From assembly GCF_900104155.1 (NCBI RefSeq), contig NZ_FMYB01000011.1, positions 41,491 through 105,490 on the forward strand: a stretch of DNA of 64,000 bases. The letters are read 5' to 3'. The number at the start of each line of letters is the position of its first letter. The first letter of the stretch is position 1. The DNA comes from Butyrivibrio sp. INlla16 (GTDB lineage Bacteria; Bacillota; Clostridia; Lachnospirales; Lachnospiraceae). Below are positions 36,630 to 45,610 of this stretch, piece after piece. A program made the position numbers and the translations under genes. Under the pieces are notes generated by a model. The model saw only the letters and a program-made list of their open reading frames with translations, was not told the origin of the DNA and made no database searches.

Positions 36630-38908
36630 ATACTTATCTTCTCCTTATCGGTGATTACCATTGATGTCTTGAAATCGAAACTACCCATATATTCTGTAAG
36701 ATCATCAGATACAAGCTGAAAATTATATCCAATTGCTATAGGTTTCATAGTATCATCACTGATCACATTTTTAAAGCGCATTATATATTTGTCGTAGAAT
36801 CCGCCTCCGTAGCCTATTCTGTTTCCTTTTCTGTCAAATAATAATCCCGGCAGAATAATAAGTGTCTTGCCTTCATGTCCTTTATACAAAACGGAATCAT
36901 TGTTTATCTGAGGCTCGTTTATTCCAAATTTCCCGGGTATTAAATCACTAAGGGCTTCTATTCTCACAAATTCCATAGCTCTGCCTTTATTATCTGTTAT
37001 CACGGGGCAGAAAACATTTTTATTATCACTTAAAGCTCTGCAAATTATGCTATGAGTATCAGCTTCACTCCCCATACTGCAATAAACCAGAATGTTATCC
37101 GCATCTGTATACTCTTTTGAATCTATTAGTTTCCTGAATATGCTGCTATCTAGCTCAGCTTTTTCTTTTTCAGAAAGCAAATTACGCTTATCGGACATCT
37201 GCTTTCTAAGTTCTGCCTTCGGGCTTCTATAATGAATTGCAATCTGCTCTGCAACTCTTATTCCATCCATAGCAGCAGACGTTATTCCGCCGGCATAGCC
37301 TGCACCTTCTCCGCAAGGATAAAGCCCTTTGATTCCCAGTGCTTCAAGATTATCATCCCTATTAATTCTGACAGGAGAAGAAGTCCTTGATTCAACACCC
37401 GATAAAATTGCATCATCGGAATCAAAGCCTTTTATCATCTTGCCAAATTGTTCCATGCCTTCAGTAATCGAAACATTGATATTATGCGGTAATATCTCAT
37501 GTACCGGAGCAAATTTCCATAGACCTTTTATTCTTGGGTGGTTTCTTTCAGATTTATGTTCGAATTTTATATCTTCATTATCTAAAACAGCCTTCTTGAA
37601 ATCATCGAAATACTCTGCCGGAACCTTTCCCTCTCCGATACTAAATGCCTTCTCTTCAAGTCTTCTTTGAAATTCCATACCGGACAGAACATCACTGCCT
37701 CCAAAGTCCTTCGGCTCCACAGTTACTACTATTGCGCTGTTCGCATTATCTCCGTCGCGTCCGGAATAACTCATACCATTAACGCAGAGCCTTTTTTCTT
37801 CTGATGAAGCGTTGACAACATATCCCCCCGGGCACATGCAAAATGAATAAACACCTCTTCCATCCGAGCTTCTTGCTGTAACTTTATAAGGAGCAGGTGG
37901 TAATGATTCGGGGTTTTCTATCCCATACTGGGATTTATTTATCATGGTCTGCGGATGCTCTACTCTAAGGCCTACCGCAAAGGCTTTGGGCTCCATATTT
38001 ATGCCCATTTCCTTTAATTCCTCAAAGGTGTCTCTTGCACTGTGGCCGATAGCAAGAACGACAATATCCGATCTAAACTCATTACCGTTATCACACTTAA
38101 CACCTTTTATTTTCCCATCAGAAACATCAAGTTTTGTGACCTGTGTTTCAAAGTAAAATGTGCCTCCAAGCGCTATTATTTCATTTCTGATATTTTTTAT
38201 GACTTTTCTTAAAACGTCCGTACCAATATGCGGTTTTGATTCGTAAAGAATATCTTCCTTAGCACCGTATTCATGAAAGACAGAAAGGCATTCAAGTGCA
38301 AGTCCCTTCTTATCCTTGACCATAGTATTCAGCTTCCCATCGGAAAAGGTACCGGCACCGCCCTCTCCAAATTGCACATTGCCTTTTGGCATCAGCTTCC
38401 CGCCGTTCCAAAAGCTTTCAACGGCATCATGCCTTTTATCAATATCCATGCCCCTCTCTAGTACAATCGGGCAATACCCTGCTTTTGCAAGTTCATACGC
38501 ACAAAAAAGACCGGCGGGCCCGGATCCGATAATAATCGGTCTTGTGACACCTCCGCTGTACTTTCTCTTGATTTCCTCATCTTCTTTTCTGTTTACAGGG
38601 AATTTATATTTCTTTTGAGTAACAACAGATGCAGTTTTGCATCTTGACTTTTTTATCACCTCTTCCTCGGAAAAGGCATTGGAAGATAGCCTCAAATCCA
38701 CTACATAAACATCGTAGATTTCCGCTTTTTTTCTGGCATCTATTGAATGCTTGCGTATTATTATCTCAGAAATGTTTGAAGGATTGATCTTTAAAAGCTT
38801 AGCTGCTTTATTTTTGAGATTGTTTTTTATCGCATCAAAAGGTTCGCTACCTTTCAGGTAAGCTTCGAAGCCATTATTTCTTATTTTTACCGAATTTAAT
38901 CGTATCAT
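36626..38908 (-). CDS. Fusion of a COG2509-type FAD-dependent oxidoreductase with 5-formyltetrahydrofolate cyclo-ligase
   Basis: One continuous frame of about 760 aa. The N-terminal half has a short basic/alpha-beta lead domain, then an FAD-binding IIGSGPAGLFCAYELAKAGY (Gly-rich loop about 128-133) and MPKGNVQFGEGGAGTFSDGKL. ARSSDGRGVYSFCMCPGGYVV and YPCGEGAGYAGGITSAAMDGIR are typical of COG2509 flavoproteins, whose function is unknown. The last ~197 residues (from KAELRKQMSDKR) are a complete 5-formyl-THF cyclo-ligase with LPGLLFDRKGNRIGYGGGFYDKYI. The cyclo-ligase converts 5-formyl-THF to 5,10-methenyl-THF with ATP. I choose the ATG at 38908 because it overlaps the previous stop as ATGA and starts MIRLNSVKI like the family; longer starts have no support. 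Confidence 0.86.
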   Translation of the reverse strand: MIRLNSVKIRNNGFEAYLKGSEPFDAIKNNLKNKAAKLLKINPSNISEIIIRKHSIDARKKAEIYDVYVVDLRLSSNAFSEEEVIKKSRCKTASVVTQKKYKFPVNRKEDEEIKRKYSGGVTRPIIIGSGPAGLFCAYELAKAGYCPIVLERGMDIDKRHDAVESFWNGGKLMPKGNVQFGEGGAGTFSDGKLNTMVKDKKGLALECLSVFHEYGAKEDILYESKPHIGTDVLRKVIKNIRNEIIALGGTFYFETQVTKLDVSDGKIKGVKCDNGNEFRSDIVVLAIGHSARDTFEELKEMGINMEPKAFAVGLRVEHPQTMINKSQYGIENPESLPPAPYKVTARSSDGRGVYSFCMCPGGYVVNASSEEKRLCVNGMSYSGRDGDNANSAIVVTVEPKDFGGSDVLSGMEFQRRLEEKAFSIGEGKVPAEYFDDFKKAVLDNEDIKFEHKSERNHPRIKGLWKFAPVHEILPHNINVSITEGMEQFGKMIKGFDSDDAILSGVESRTSSPVRINRDDNLEALGIKGLYPCGEGAGYAGGITSAAMDGIRVAEQIAIHYRSPKAELRKQMSDKRNLLSEKEKAELDSSIFRKLIDSKEYTDADNILVYCSMGSEADTHSIICRALSDNKNVFCPVITDNKGRAMEFVRIEALSDLIPGKFGINEPQINNDSVLYKGHEGKTLIILPGLLFDRKGNRIGYGGGFYDKYIMRFKNVISDDTMKPIAIGYNFQLVSDDLTEYMGSFDFKTSMVITDKEKISI

Positions 38909-40137
38909 AAGGAGCCTGCAGCCTCCCCTGCAATATATCCGCTGGTCCATGCCCACTGAAGATTATAACCACCGCATCTGCCATCGACATCGCATAGCTC
39001 GCCGACAACATAGACTCCCGGACACCTTTTTGACGAAAGAGTGTCAGAGAGATCGCCTAAACTTATACCGCCACGGGTAACCTGAGCTTTTTTATAGTCA
39101 CCGATACCTGTAATATTGATTCTTATATCCCTATATTTATATAAAATGCATGCCAGCATTGACTCGCCTACGTTTTTAACTTTCATGCCCCTGCTGATTT
39201 TCATTCTGCGAAGTACCATTTCATTAATATGAGAATTGCAAAAGCCATCCAGAAGATCGCCAAGCTTTCTTTCCTCCGAAAGGCACATCATCCTATCTAC
39301 AAGAGCGTCAAATTCGCCATCACTGTATCCGGGAAAGAAATCAATTGAACAGGTAACAGGTCTTCCCTTTGAAAGATGTTCTGCAACTGTCCCAGATGCC
39401 TGCATAACAGGAATTCCGGAAATACCTTTTGAGGTTATCTGAACCTCACCGTACTCTTTCGCAATCTCCCCGTCGCCAATCATAAATGTCACACGGGCAA
39501 GTGCTCTCACCCCACTTTCCGTGGGAAGTGTCTCATCCTCAGAAAGAAGAGAAACCAGTGCCGGAAACGTATCTTTCTTTGTCATTCCTAGCTGTTCACA
39601 TATATAGTAGCCATCTCCGGTGGAACCTGTTGACTTCGGACCTGCCAGACCTCCTGTTGAAAGAATTACACTGTCGGCTCCATATTCACCCTTGTCGGTT
39701 TTTACAGTAAAAGTACCGTCCTCATTTTTGATAATGCGCTTTACCTGCTCATTATACGTGAAATCTACGCCAAGCCTTACACATTCATTTAAAAGTACAG
39801 AAACAACAGAGCCAGCTTGCCCTGATATGGGATAAAGATATCCATCTTCTCCTACTATGACCAGGCCAAGAGAAGAAAAAAACTCAGTTACTCTGTCAAC
39901 GCCAAACTGCTTAAGCCATTTCTTCATTCTTGTCCTTGAGTTGACATTATAATCATCCGGGGACACCTTGAGATTGGCAAGATTACAGCGACCATTTCCG
40001 GTCATGGAAAGTTTCTTCCCACAAACATCTGTTTTTTCTATAATTCTCACTACGGCGCCTTTTCTTGCAGCAGCAATTGCAGCGCACATACCTGAGGCAC
40101 CGCCTCCCGCAATTACAACTTGATTTCTTGATGACAC
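38905..40137 (-). CDS. NAD(P)/FAD-dependent oxidoreductase, YhiN/HI0933 (BaiN-like) family
   Basis: A 410-aa soluble flavoprotein. The N-terminal FAD loop is VVIAGGGASGMCAAIAAARKGA and the diagnostic KKLSMTGNGRCNLAN follows. A C-terminal FAD segment has GVYVVGELCDVDGRCGGYNLQWAWTSG. The family includes BaiN, reported in bile-acid dehydroxylation, and others of unknown role. It lies 4 bp after a flippase gene and is coupled (ATGA) to another flavoprotein, so two FAD enzymes are made from adjacent genes. Confidence 0.92.
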   Translation of the reverse strand: MSSRNQVVIAGGGASGMCAAIAAARKGAVVRIIEKTDVCGKKLSMTGNGRCNLANLKVSPDDYNVNSRTRMKKWLKQFGVDRVTEFFSSLGLVIVGEDGYLYPISGQAGSVVSVLLNECVRLGVDFTYNEQVKRIIKNEDGTFTVKTDKGEYGADSVILSTGGLAGPKSTGSTGDGYYICEQLGMTKKDTFPALVSLLSEDETLPTESGVRALARVTFMIGDGEIAKEYGEVQITSKGISGIPVMQASGTVAEHLSKGRPVTCSIDFFPGYSDGEFDALVDRMMCLSEERKLGDLLDGFCNSHINEMVLRRMKISRGMKVKNVGESMLACILYKYRDIRINITGIGDYKKAQVTRGGISLGDLSDTLSSKRCPGVYVVGELCDVDGRCGGYNLQWAWTSGYIAGEAAGSL

Positions 40138-40141
40138 TTTT

Positions 40142-41764
40142 TTAATTCCTTTCTCCGTTCACCATATCAGAAACAAGAGCAAAATAATCTCCCAGAGGCA
40201 TTCTCTCTACCTCATAACGATTCACGCTTCTTAAAACAATGAGCAGAAGCATATATATCACAAATGCGACAACAACACATATGAATAATGTCAGTATTTC
40301 TCCAATAATATTTACCAGAATTCGGTCTATCAAAAGTGCAATAAGTCCTGAGCCAACAGCTGCAATGAGCGGCATAAGAATATTTCTTACCATTTGCAGA
40401 TTAACATCAAGCATAACCTTGATTTCCAAAAGCCCAAGAATTCCCTGAACAACAAACATTGCAGCAAAAGCTGCTATTGATGCATGAATTCCAAAACCTC
40501 CTATATAGGACATTGCCAGTAGAACAGCAAAATGGATGATTACACCGATTATTAAATTCATAGCCATCACAAACTTATTTTTCAACTGTTTCAATAAAAA
40601 GGATTGAAATACAATGATTGCCGCAGGAATCACTACCGGAATTGCAAGTATTACCATATCAACTCCCGCATCATTACTTTTCCCGAAAACAACAGTATTA
40701 AAAGTATTAGCCAGAAGCATAATCCAAATAACGGCAGGGAAAATAAGCATTGCTTCAAAATGAACAAGACTCTGCAGTCTGACTCTTGCAGACTTATAAT
40801 CCTTTTTCATAATGCTTACATGAACACCGTACCAGGATTTTACAAACGGAAGGGCTGTAATGAATACAAAAAATACCACAACCGCAACACATTGACCGAT
40901 ATAAATTCCCCAGTTATCAATATTATCTTCCATTGGATGAAGCTTATGTGCAACATTCAAGTATACACACTCATCAGCAAGAACCAGCAAGCCTGTGGCT
41001 GCTGCTATTATGCAATTAGTAATGAGATCATTTACGCACTCGTTCTTATGGTTATCATTCACCGGTATACTATCCTGCGTCTTCTCATTAAGGTCTTTCT
41101 TTCTGATAAGAAACATTATAGTCACAAAAAGAAAACTGATCAGTGAGCTGATAGCAATACCAAGGCAGGCACCAATAGCACCATATGCAGGTGCAATATC
41201 ATCTACATGCATAAGTGCATCTACTTTTTTACCATAGTCAAATACTGCATTTGACAAAACAAAGGTTGAAACAACCGTAATACATGTAAGAATGGCATCT
41301 GAAATGATAGAAACGATAGCAAAACCGGATCCGCTTAAATATCCTCTTAAAACACCCTGAATACTCAGGAACAAAAATACGGGCGAAACCAAAAGAAGTA
41401 CATAAAAACTTCTCGGCGAGTGAAATACCGGATTAGCCAGAACTATTGAAATTCCAGCGCTGAAAAGAGTACAGAAAAGACCAACGCCAAAGCTTATAAA
41501 CATAAGTTGCCTTACATTTTTCCTTGCTGATAGCATCTGGCTTCTGTGCAACCTGTTTTTAACCATCTCCCGTGTGGTGTTTTCAAAAGCACAAATAAAA
41601 ACAAGATAAGCTACCATAAATAAAGAAATTGGAGCAGCAAGAAAGCCTACCCCGTCAGCTCCGGCCATATCAAAAAATGCCACCAAAAGAGCCATAATAG
41701 CCAATATAAAAATCATTCCGGACGAAAGAACAACGTCCGGTCTTATCCTAAACTTTTTACTCAT
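40142..41764 (-). CDS. Polysaccharide/lipid flippase-like membrane protein (MOP superfamily, MurJ/SpoVB type)
   Basis: About 540 aa with 12-14 predicted TM helices and a short cytoplasmic Lys/Arg start (MSKKFRIRP). The arrangement and motifs such as RGYLSGSGFAIVSIISDAIL and GAIGACLGIAISSLISFLF match polysaccharide-biosynthesis/SpoVB-type MOP proteins. These transport undecaprenyl-linked precursors. The cargo cannot be read from the sequence. I choose the ATG at 41764 (GGTGAG upstream), 20 bp after the ybeY stop; the longer frame of 18 extra codons is all basic and overlaps ybeY. Confidence 0.8.
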   Translation of the reverse strand: MSKKFRIRPDVVLSSGMIFILAIMALLVAFFDMAGADGVGFLAAPISLFMVAYLVFICAFENTTREMVKNRLHRSQMLSARKNVRQLMFISFGVGLFCTLFSAGISIVLANPVFHSPRSFYVLLLVSPVFLFLSIQGVLRGYLSGSGFAIVSIISDAILTCITVVSTFVLSNAVFDYGKKVDALMHVDDIAPAYGAIGACLGIAISSLISFLFVTIMFLIRKKDLNEKTQDSIPVNDNHKNECVNDLITNCIIAAATGLLVLADECVYLNVAHKLHPMEDNIDNWGIYIGQCVAVVVFFVFITALPFVKSWYGVHVSIMKKDYKSARVRLQSLVHFEAMLIFPAVIWIMLLANTFNTVVFGKSNDAGVDMVILAIPVVIPAAIIVFQSFLLKQLKNKFVMAMNLIIGVIIHFAVLLAMSYIGGFGIHASIAAFAAMFVVQGILGLLEIKVMLDVNLQMVRNILMPLIAAVGSGLIALLIDRILVNIIGEILTLFICVVVAFVIYMLLLIVLRSVNRYEVERMPLGDYFALVSDMVNGERN

Positions 41765-41783
41765 ACCTCTCACCCGTTTCCGC

Positions 41784-42287
41784 TTAGCCCCTGGTAATTC
41801 CCAGTGACCGCAAAACATTTTCCTGTTTTTCTTCCATCACTTTGGCTTCATCCTCTTCCATGTGGTCATATCCACAAAGATGAAGCATGGAATGTGCCAC
41901 AAGAAAGGCAAATTCTCTAAGCTCGCTATGTCCGAATTCCTCAGCTTGCTGCCTTACACGGTTTTCATTTATAACTATGTCCCCAAAAACTATGAGGCCG
42001 CTCTCAGGATCTGTAACATCAATCTTTTGTTCACCCATTGCTGCCGAAAAATCTCCCGGAGTTTCGTAGCTTATATTGGGGAATGAAAGCACATCTGTTG
42101 GAGAATCGATTTCGCGAAATTCTGAATTGATCTGCCTTATACCTTCATCATCCGTTATCAGAAGGCTAAGCTGAACATCAAACGGACATCCTTCACTCTT
42201 AAGGACTTCTCCCGCAACCTTCTTTGCAGTCTCTTCAATATCAAAAGAAAACTTCGCATCAACTTCATTATCAACGAAGAAAATCAT
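41784..42287 (-). CDS. ybeY: Endoribonuclease YbeY (16S rRNA 3'-end maturation and ribosome quality control)
   Basis: A 167-aa zinc-dependent RNase. The metal-binding signature HSMLHLCGYDHMEEDEA carries the three conserved His, and FREIDSPTDVLSFPN is the second family signature. It overlaps the HD-like membrane protein gene by 17 bp. The phoH - HD membrane protein - ybeY order is conserved across Firmicutes. Confidence 0.96.
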   Translation of the reverse strand: MIFFVDNEVDAKFSFDIEETAKKVAGEVLKSEGCPFDVQLSLLITDDEGIRQINSEFREIDSPTDVLSFPNISYETPGDFSAAMGEQKIDVTDPESGLIVFGDIVINENRVRQQAEEFGHSELREFAFLVAHSMLHLCGYDHMEEDEAKVMEEKQENVLRSLGITRG

Positions 42288-43557
42288 AATATAGTTTCTC
42301 CTTTTTCATAAGCTTTTTCATGCGTTCAATTTCATAAAGAGAAATATCATAATTATACAGATCTTTATTTTCTATCTTATGAAGGAAAATCTTATCTATA
42401 AGTTCATCGTAATTTATCTTTGTATTCTTATCCTTTTCAAAAAGGTACGTAATAGAAGCAATCAGCGTCTCACACATAAAAATGATAGCCGCTTCCTTTG
42501 AGCGGTGTTTTGACTTATCATTTTCAATATATTCTTTAAGATACTGTATAGCCTCATCAGGAAAGTTATTCTCAATATAAAAATGCTTAACCTCGTCCCA
42601 TGTTTTTGAGTCGTCAATAACACCGATCTTATAATAATAAGACATAGTCTTTACAGCTCTGGCATTCAGTCCAAGATCCATGGCTATTCTCTCAGAAAGG
42701 TATGCAATATGAATTGCCCTAAAATAGGCTGCCTTATCCTTCTCTTTGAGCCTGACCAAAAGCGGAAATTCCGTGTCATTAATGTCCATGTATCTGTCAT
42801 TACTTTTTCTTATGACATAAACCCCGAAGATATTCAAAAGAATAAGCATCAAAATTATTGTCACAATGATATTAACCATCGGAACAATAAGCATAGTAGG
42901 GGTAAGTGTCCTATTCTGAAAAAGTATGTCATACGCTACAATAAGTGAAAACAGCAGCGCCATGGAAATGAAAACCGGAAAACCGATTTTTGTCGTTTCA
43001 TTAAGATCACGTAAGAGGACAAGTACAACTGCTCCGGCAACAAAATAGATAAAGAATTCCGAATAACTCCCCTCTTTTTCAAGAAGAACCGAGAACATTA
43101 CAAGCATTGAGCCAGAGAACAGACCAATCTCATTTGTGGAAAAAAGACCAAGCAAAAGGAAAATAAAAACATAGGGCCAAACCTCTGCAGTAATAAGCGG
43201 AAGTGCCATAGAAATTATCAGCCCAACATAATATGAAAATACATATCTGTTTCGTTTTTGACCGTTGTCGTATGTAAAAAGTCCACGAACACTGGCATCA
43301 TTTATCATGTATAGCAAAACACCGCCACATAGAAAACCCGTAAAAGTATTCCTTATAACAGCCTCAATGCTTAATTTGTAAAGAATTGAAAATCCTAAAA
43401 GCATAAGTCCTGTTACAAAAAATATTGATCCAAAGAAAAATCTTATAGGTCCCTCACCCTTATCAAAAATTGATGTCAAAACAGGGTTATCACCTCTTAC
43501 CTGATTACTTTCCGTCTGCTTATCGTTTTCTGCTGCTACTCCGTTTACATGTGCCAT
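42271..43557 (-). CDS. Degenerate PgpH-like (7TM-HD) membrane protein lacking the HD catalytic residues
   Basis: A 428-aa protein with about seven TM helices (41-247) and a C-terminal cytoplasmic helical domain. It sits where Firmicutes carry pgpH (a c-di-AMP phosphodiesterase) between phoH and ybeY. By eye the C-terminal domain aligns with PgpH: YFRAIHIAYLSERIA with YHHSLMVGNLAESA, MSYYYKIGV with GAYYHDIGK, HFYIENN with FFIENQ, and RSKEAAIIFMCETLIASI with TKEAAIISIADSVEAAV. The two His, the HD pair and the HHGT motif are all replaced, and the N-terminal extracellular HDED domain is absent (PgpH is about 700 aa). So it is probably a catalytically dead relative; a sensing or scaffold role is inference. 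Confidence 0.82.
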   Translation of the reverse strand: MAHVNGVAAENDKQTESNQVRGDNPVLTSIFDKGEGPIRFFFGSIFFVTGLMLLGFSILYKLSIEAVIRNTFTGFLCGGVLLYMINDASVRGLFTYDNGQKRNRYVFSYYVGLIISMALPLITAEVWPYVFIFLLLGLFSTNEIGLFSGSMLVMFSVLLEKEGSYSEFFIYFVAGAVVLVLLRDLNETTKIGFPVFISMALLFSLIVAYDILFQNRTLTPTMLIVPMVNIIVTIILMLILLNIFGVYVIRKSNDRYMDINDTEFPLLVRLKEKDKAAYFRAIHIAYLSERIAMDLGLNARAVKTMSYYYKIGVIDDSKTWDEVKHFYIENNFPDEAIQYLKEYIENDKSKHRSKEAAIIFMCETLIASITYLFEKDKNTKINYDELIDKIFLHKIENKDLYNYDISLYEIERMKKLMKKEKLYYDFLR

Positions 43558-43560
43558 GAT

Positions 43561-44589
43561 TTAATGTCTTTCCCGCCTCTTAATTGCACGTTTTTTTTCT
43601 TCGTTGGTTTTGGATTTTTCAAAATCCTCATATGCCTTAACTATCTGCTGAACCAGTGGATGACGTACAACATCCCTGCTGGTCAGATTACAAAATGCTA
43701 TATCATCTATTTTCTTTAACACAGCTGATGCAACATCCAAACCGGACTTTGTATCAGCCGGAAGATCCTTCTGCGTCGAATCTCCTGTGATAATGACTTT
43801 TGAGCCAAACCCGATTCTTGTCAGGAACATCTTCATTTGAGCAGGCGTTGTGTTCTGCGCCTCATCAAGAATTATAAATGAATTATCGAGAGTTCTTCCC
43901 CTCATATATGCAAGAGGAGCAACCTCAATAAGACCTTTTTCCATATTTTTGACAAAATTGTCTGCACCCATTATCTGATACAATGCATCATAAAGCGGCC
44001 TCAGATATGGATCAACCTTGCTTTGAAGATCCCCCGGCAAAAATCCGAGCTTTTCTCCTGCTTCAATAGCTGGCCTTGTAAGAATGATTCTCTCAACTTC
44101 TCCTTTTTGAAAAGCTGTTATTGCCATCGCCATACCAAGATATGTTTTACCAGTTCCGGCCGGTCCCAACCCGAAAACTATCATGTTGTTTCTAATGGCA
44201 TCTACATATTTCTTCTGCCCGAGTGTCTTGGGTTTAATTGGCTTACCATTAATTGTATGACAGATAACATCTCCATCAATCTGAGTCAGAACATGCCCTT
44301 TTGCCTGGATTTCATCTTCCGTCGGTTCATTACTAATCTGAATGGCATAATTTATGCTCTGTTCCTCAATCTCAGACCCTGTTTCGGAGAGATCTGCCAG
44401 TTCAGCAATAATATCTGCAGCCTTTTTTACGGCTTCGCCTGTACCAATAATATGAAGTTCCCCGCCTCTGTCTATTATTTCAACCTTAAGGTTATCCTCA
44501 ATCTTGCGGATATACTTATCATGCTGCCCGAATATACTTTGCATCTGTTCTATTCCAAGATGCATAGTCTTCTCAGTAATATTACTCAT
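43561..44589 (-). CDS. phoH: PhoH-like ATPase
   Basis: A 342-aa cytoplasmic P-loop protein. Walker A is FGLGPAGTGKTYLGMAMA and Walker B is DNSFIILDEAQNTTP. ILTRPAIEAGEKLGFLPGDLQSKVDPYLRPLYDAL is the family core, and an N-terminal KH-like segment is present. PhoH proteins act in RNA metabolism with YbeY; their exact role is unresolved. It ends 3 bp before the PgpH-like gene and overlaps rlmH by 4 bp. Confidence 0.95.
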   Translation of the reverse strand: MSNITEKTMHLGIEQMQSIFGQHDKYIRKIEDNLKVEIIDRGGELHIIGTGEAVKKAADIIAELADLSETGSEIEEQSINYAIQISNEPTEDEIQAKGHVLTQIDGDVICHTINGKPIKPKTLGQKKYVDAIRNNMIVFGLGPAGTGKTYLGMAMAITAFQKGEVERIILTRPAIEAGEKLGFLPGDLQSKVDPYLRPLYDALYQIMGADNFVKNMEKGLIEVAPLAYMRGRTLDNSFIILDEAQNTTPAQMKMFLTRIGFGSKVIITGDSTQKDLPADTKSGLDVASAVLKKIDDIAFCNLTSRDVVRHPLVQQIVKAYEDFEKSKTNEEKKRAIKRRERH

Positions 44590-45068
44590 TTATGATATGG
44601 TTCTCCATTAATTATTCTATGTGCGCGATATATCTGCTCAAGCAGTATCACGCGCATCATCTGATGAGGAAAAGTCATATCCGAAAAGCTTATTTTTCTT
44701 TCGCATGCTTTTAATACCTCATCAGAAAGTCCTAAAGACCCACCGATGATAAACTGTAGCTTGCTCACACCTCTTGTACATTCATCCTGAATGGTATCCG
44801 CAAAGGATGTGGAAGAGAATCGTTTTCCGTCAATAGCAAGAGCAAACTTAAGAGCCTTCTGATCTATATGCTTTAAAAGACGTTCTCCTTCTTTTTCCTT
44901 TATCTGCTGTTCCAATGCAGGCGGAGCATTATCCGGAGTCTTCTCATCCTGAACTTCAATAATATTTAGCTTACAGTATCTTGTGAGTCTTTTGGAATAT
45001 TCCGAAATAGCTTCATTCCAATATTTCTCTTTAATCTTTCCGACACAGAGAATATCAATAGCTATCAA
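44586..45068 (-). CDS. rlmH: 23S rRNA (pseudouridine1915-N3)-methyltransferase
   Basis: A 160-aa SPOUT methyltransferase that modifies helix 69 of 23S rRNA. FIIGGSLGLSDEVL is the AdoMet-binding trefoil knot, and SFSDMTFPHQMMRVILLEQIYRAHRIINGEPYHK is the diagnostic C-terminus. It overlaps the neighbouring genes by 4 bp on both sides, so it is translated from a coupled train. Confidence 0.97.
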   Translation of the reverse strand: MIAIDILCVGKIKEKYWNEAISEYSKRLTRYCKLNIIEVQDEKTPDNAPPALEQQIKEKEGERLLKHIDQKALKFALAIDGKRFSSTSFADTIQDECTRGVSKLQFIIGGSLGLSDEVLKACERKISFSDMTFPHQMMRVILLEQIYRAHRIINGEPYHK

Positions 45069-45553
45069 TTTTCATCTCCGTAAAGTTTGTCATAGTAATT
45101 GTCAATAAAAGAATCTACGAGTTCCTCACTGACATTTACATATTTTTTCATTATTTCCTTCTTAATAAACTCCGAACGTTTAAAGAACAGGCTCTCCTTA
45201 TCGGTAAGCTGTTCATATTCTTCGTCATCATCATACATATGTGTATCTATGTAATCAGAAGTCAGTTCTGCCTCGCTCCAGGCCTTTATCTTCTCAAGAA
45301 CGGTGTCTTCCTCAGCCGCTTTTCCTTTGAAAATCTTATAGCTTCTGACTGCAAGAATACCCATAACAAAAAACAGTACAAAAAGTGCACCCATGACTCC
45401 GCAGGTAAGGTATTTATTAAACATAGGCATATCCAATGGATTTTTTACAAGAAAAAACACATCTCCGATAAGTCCTATTGCACCAACGGTAATTAGCATT
45501 ATTCCTGATGACTGATTATCTTCTGCTTTTTGAGCACTGCTCTGATATACCAT
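45065..45553 (-). CDS. Unrecognised small two-TM membrane protein
   Basis: I do not recognise this 162-aa protein. It has two hydrophobic helices (about 18-38 and 50-70) close to the N-terminus, and an acidic C-terminal half (MYDDDEEYEQLTD). A predicted helical tail ends VSEELVDSFIDNYYDKLYGDE, giving a likely cytoplasmic C-terminal domain. I choose the ATG at 45553 because GAGGG lies six bases upstream; that GAGGG is the edge of an intergenic repeat. It overlaps rlmH by 4 bp, so it may be linked to the rRNA/ybeY group only by transcription. Confidence 0.72.
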   Translation of the reverse strand: MVYQSSAQKAEDNQSSGIMLITVGAIGLIGDVFFLVKNPLDMPMFNKYLTCGVMGALFVLFFVMGILAVRSYKIFKGKAAEEDTVLEKIKAWSEAELTSDYIDTHMYDDDEEYEQLTDKESLFFKRSEFIKKEIMKKYVNVSEELVDSFIDNYYDKLYGDEN

Positions 45554-45561
45554 ATACATCC

Positions 45562-45610
45562 CTCATCCGGCGTAAACGCCGCCTTCCCCCAGAGGGGGGA
45601 AGGTTTTTTG
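45562..45610. repeat. Clostridial intergenic double-hairpin repeat (REP-like)
   Basis: Two adjacent palindromes: CCGGCG-TAAA-CGCCG, then CCTTCCCCC-AGA-GGGGGGAAGG followed by T6 on the plus strand. The sequence type (a ccctcatccgg.. hairpin joined to ccttccccc..gggggaagg) is, from memory, frequent in intergenic regions of Clostridia genomes. It fills the gap between nfnB and the two-TM gene, and its edge carries the GAGGG ribosome site of the latter. Confidence 0.75.
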
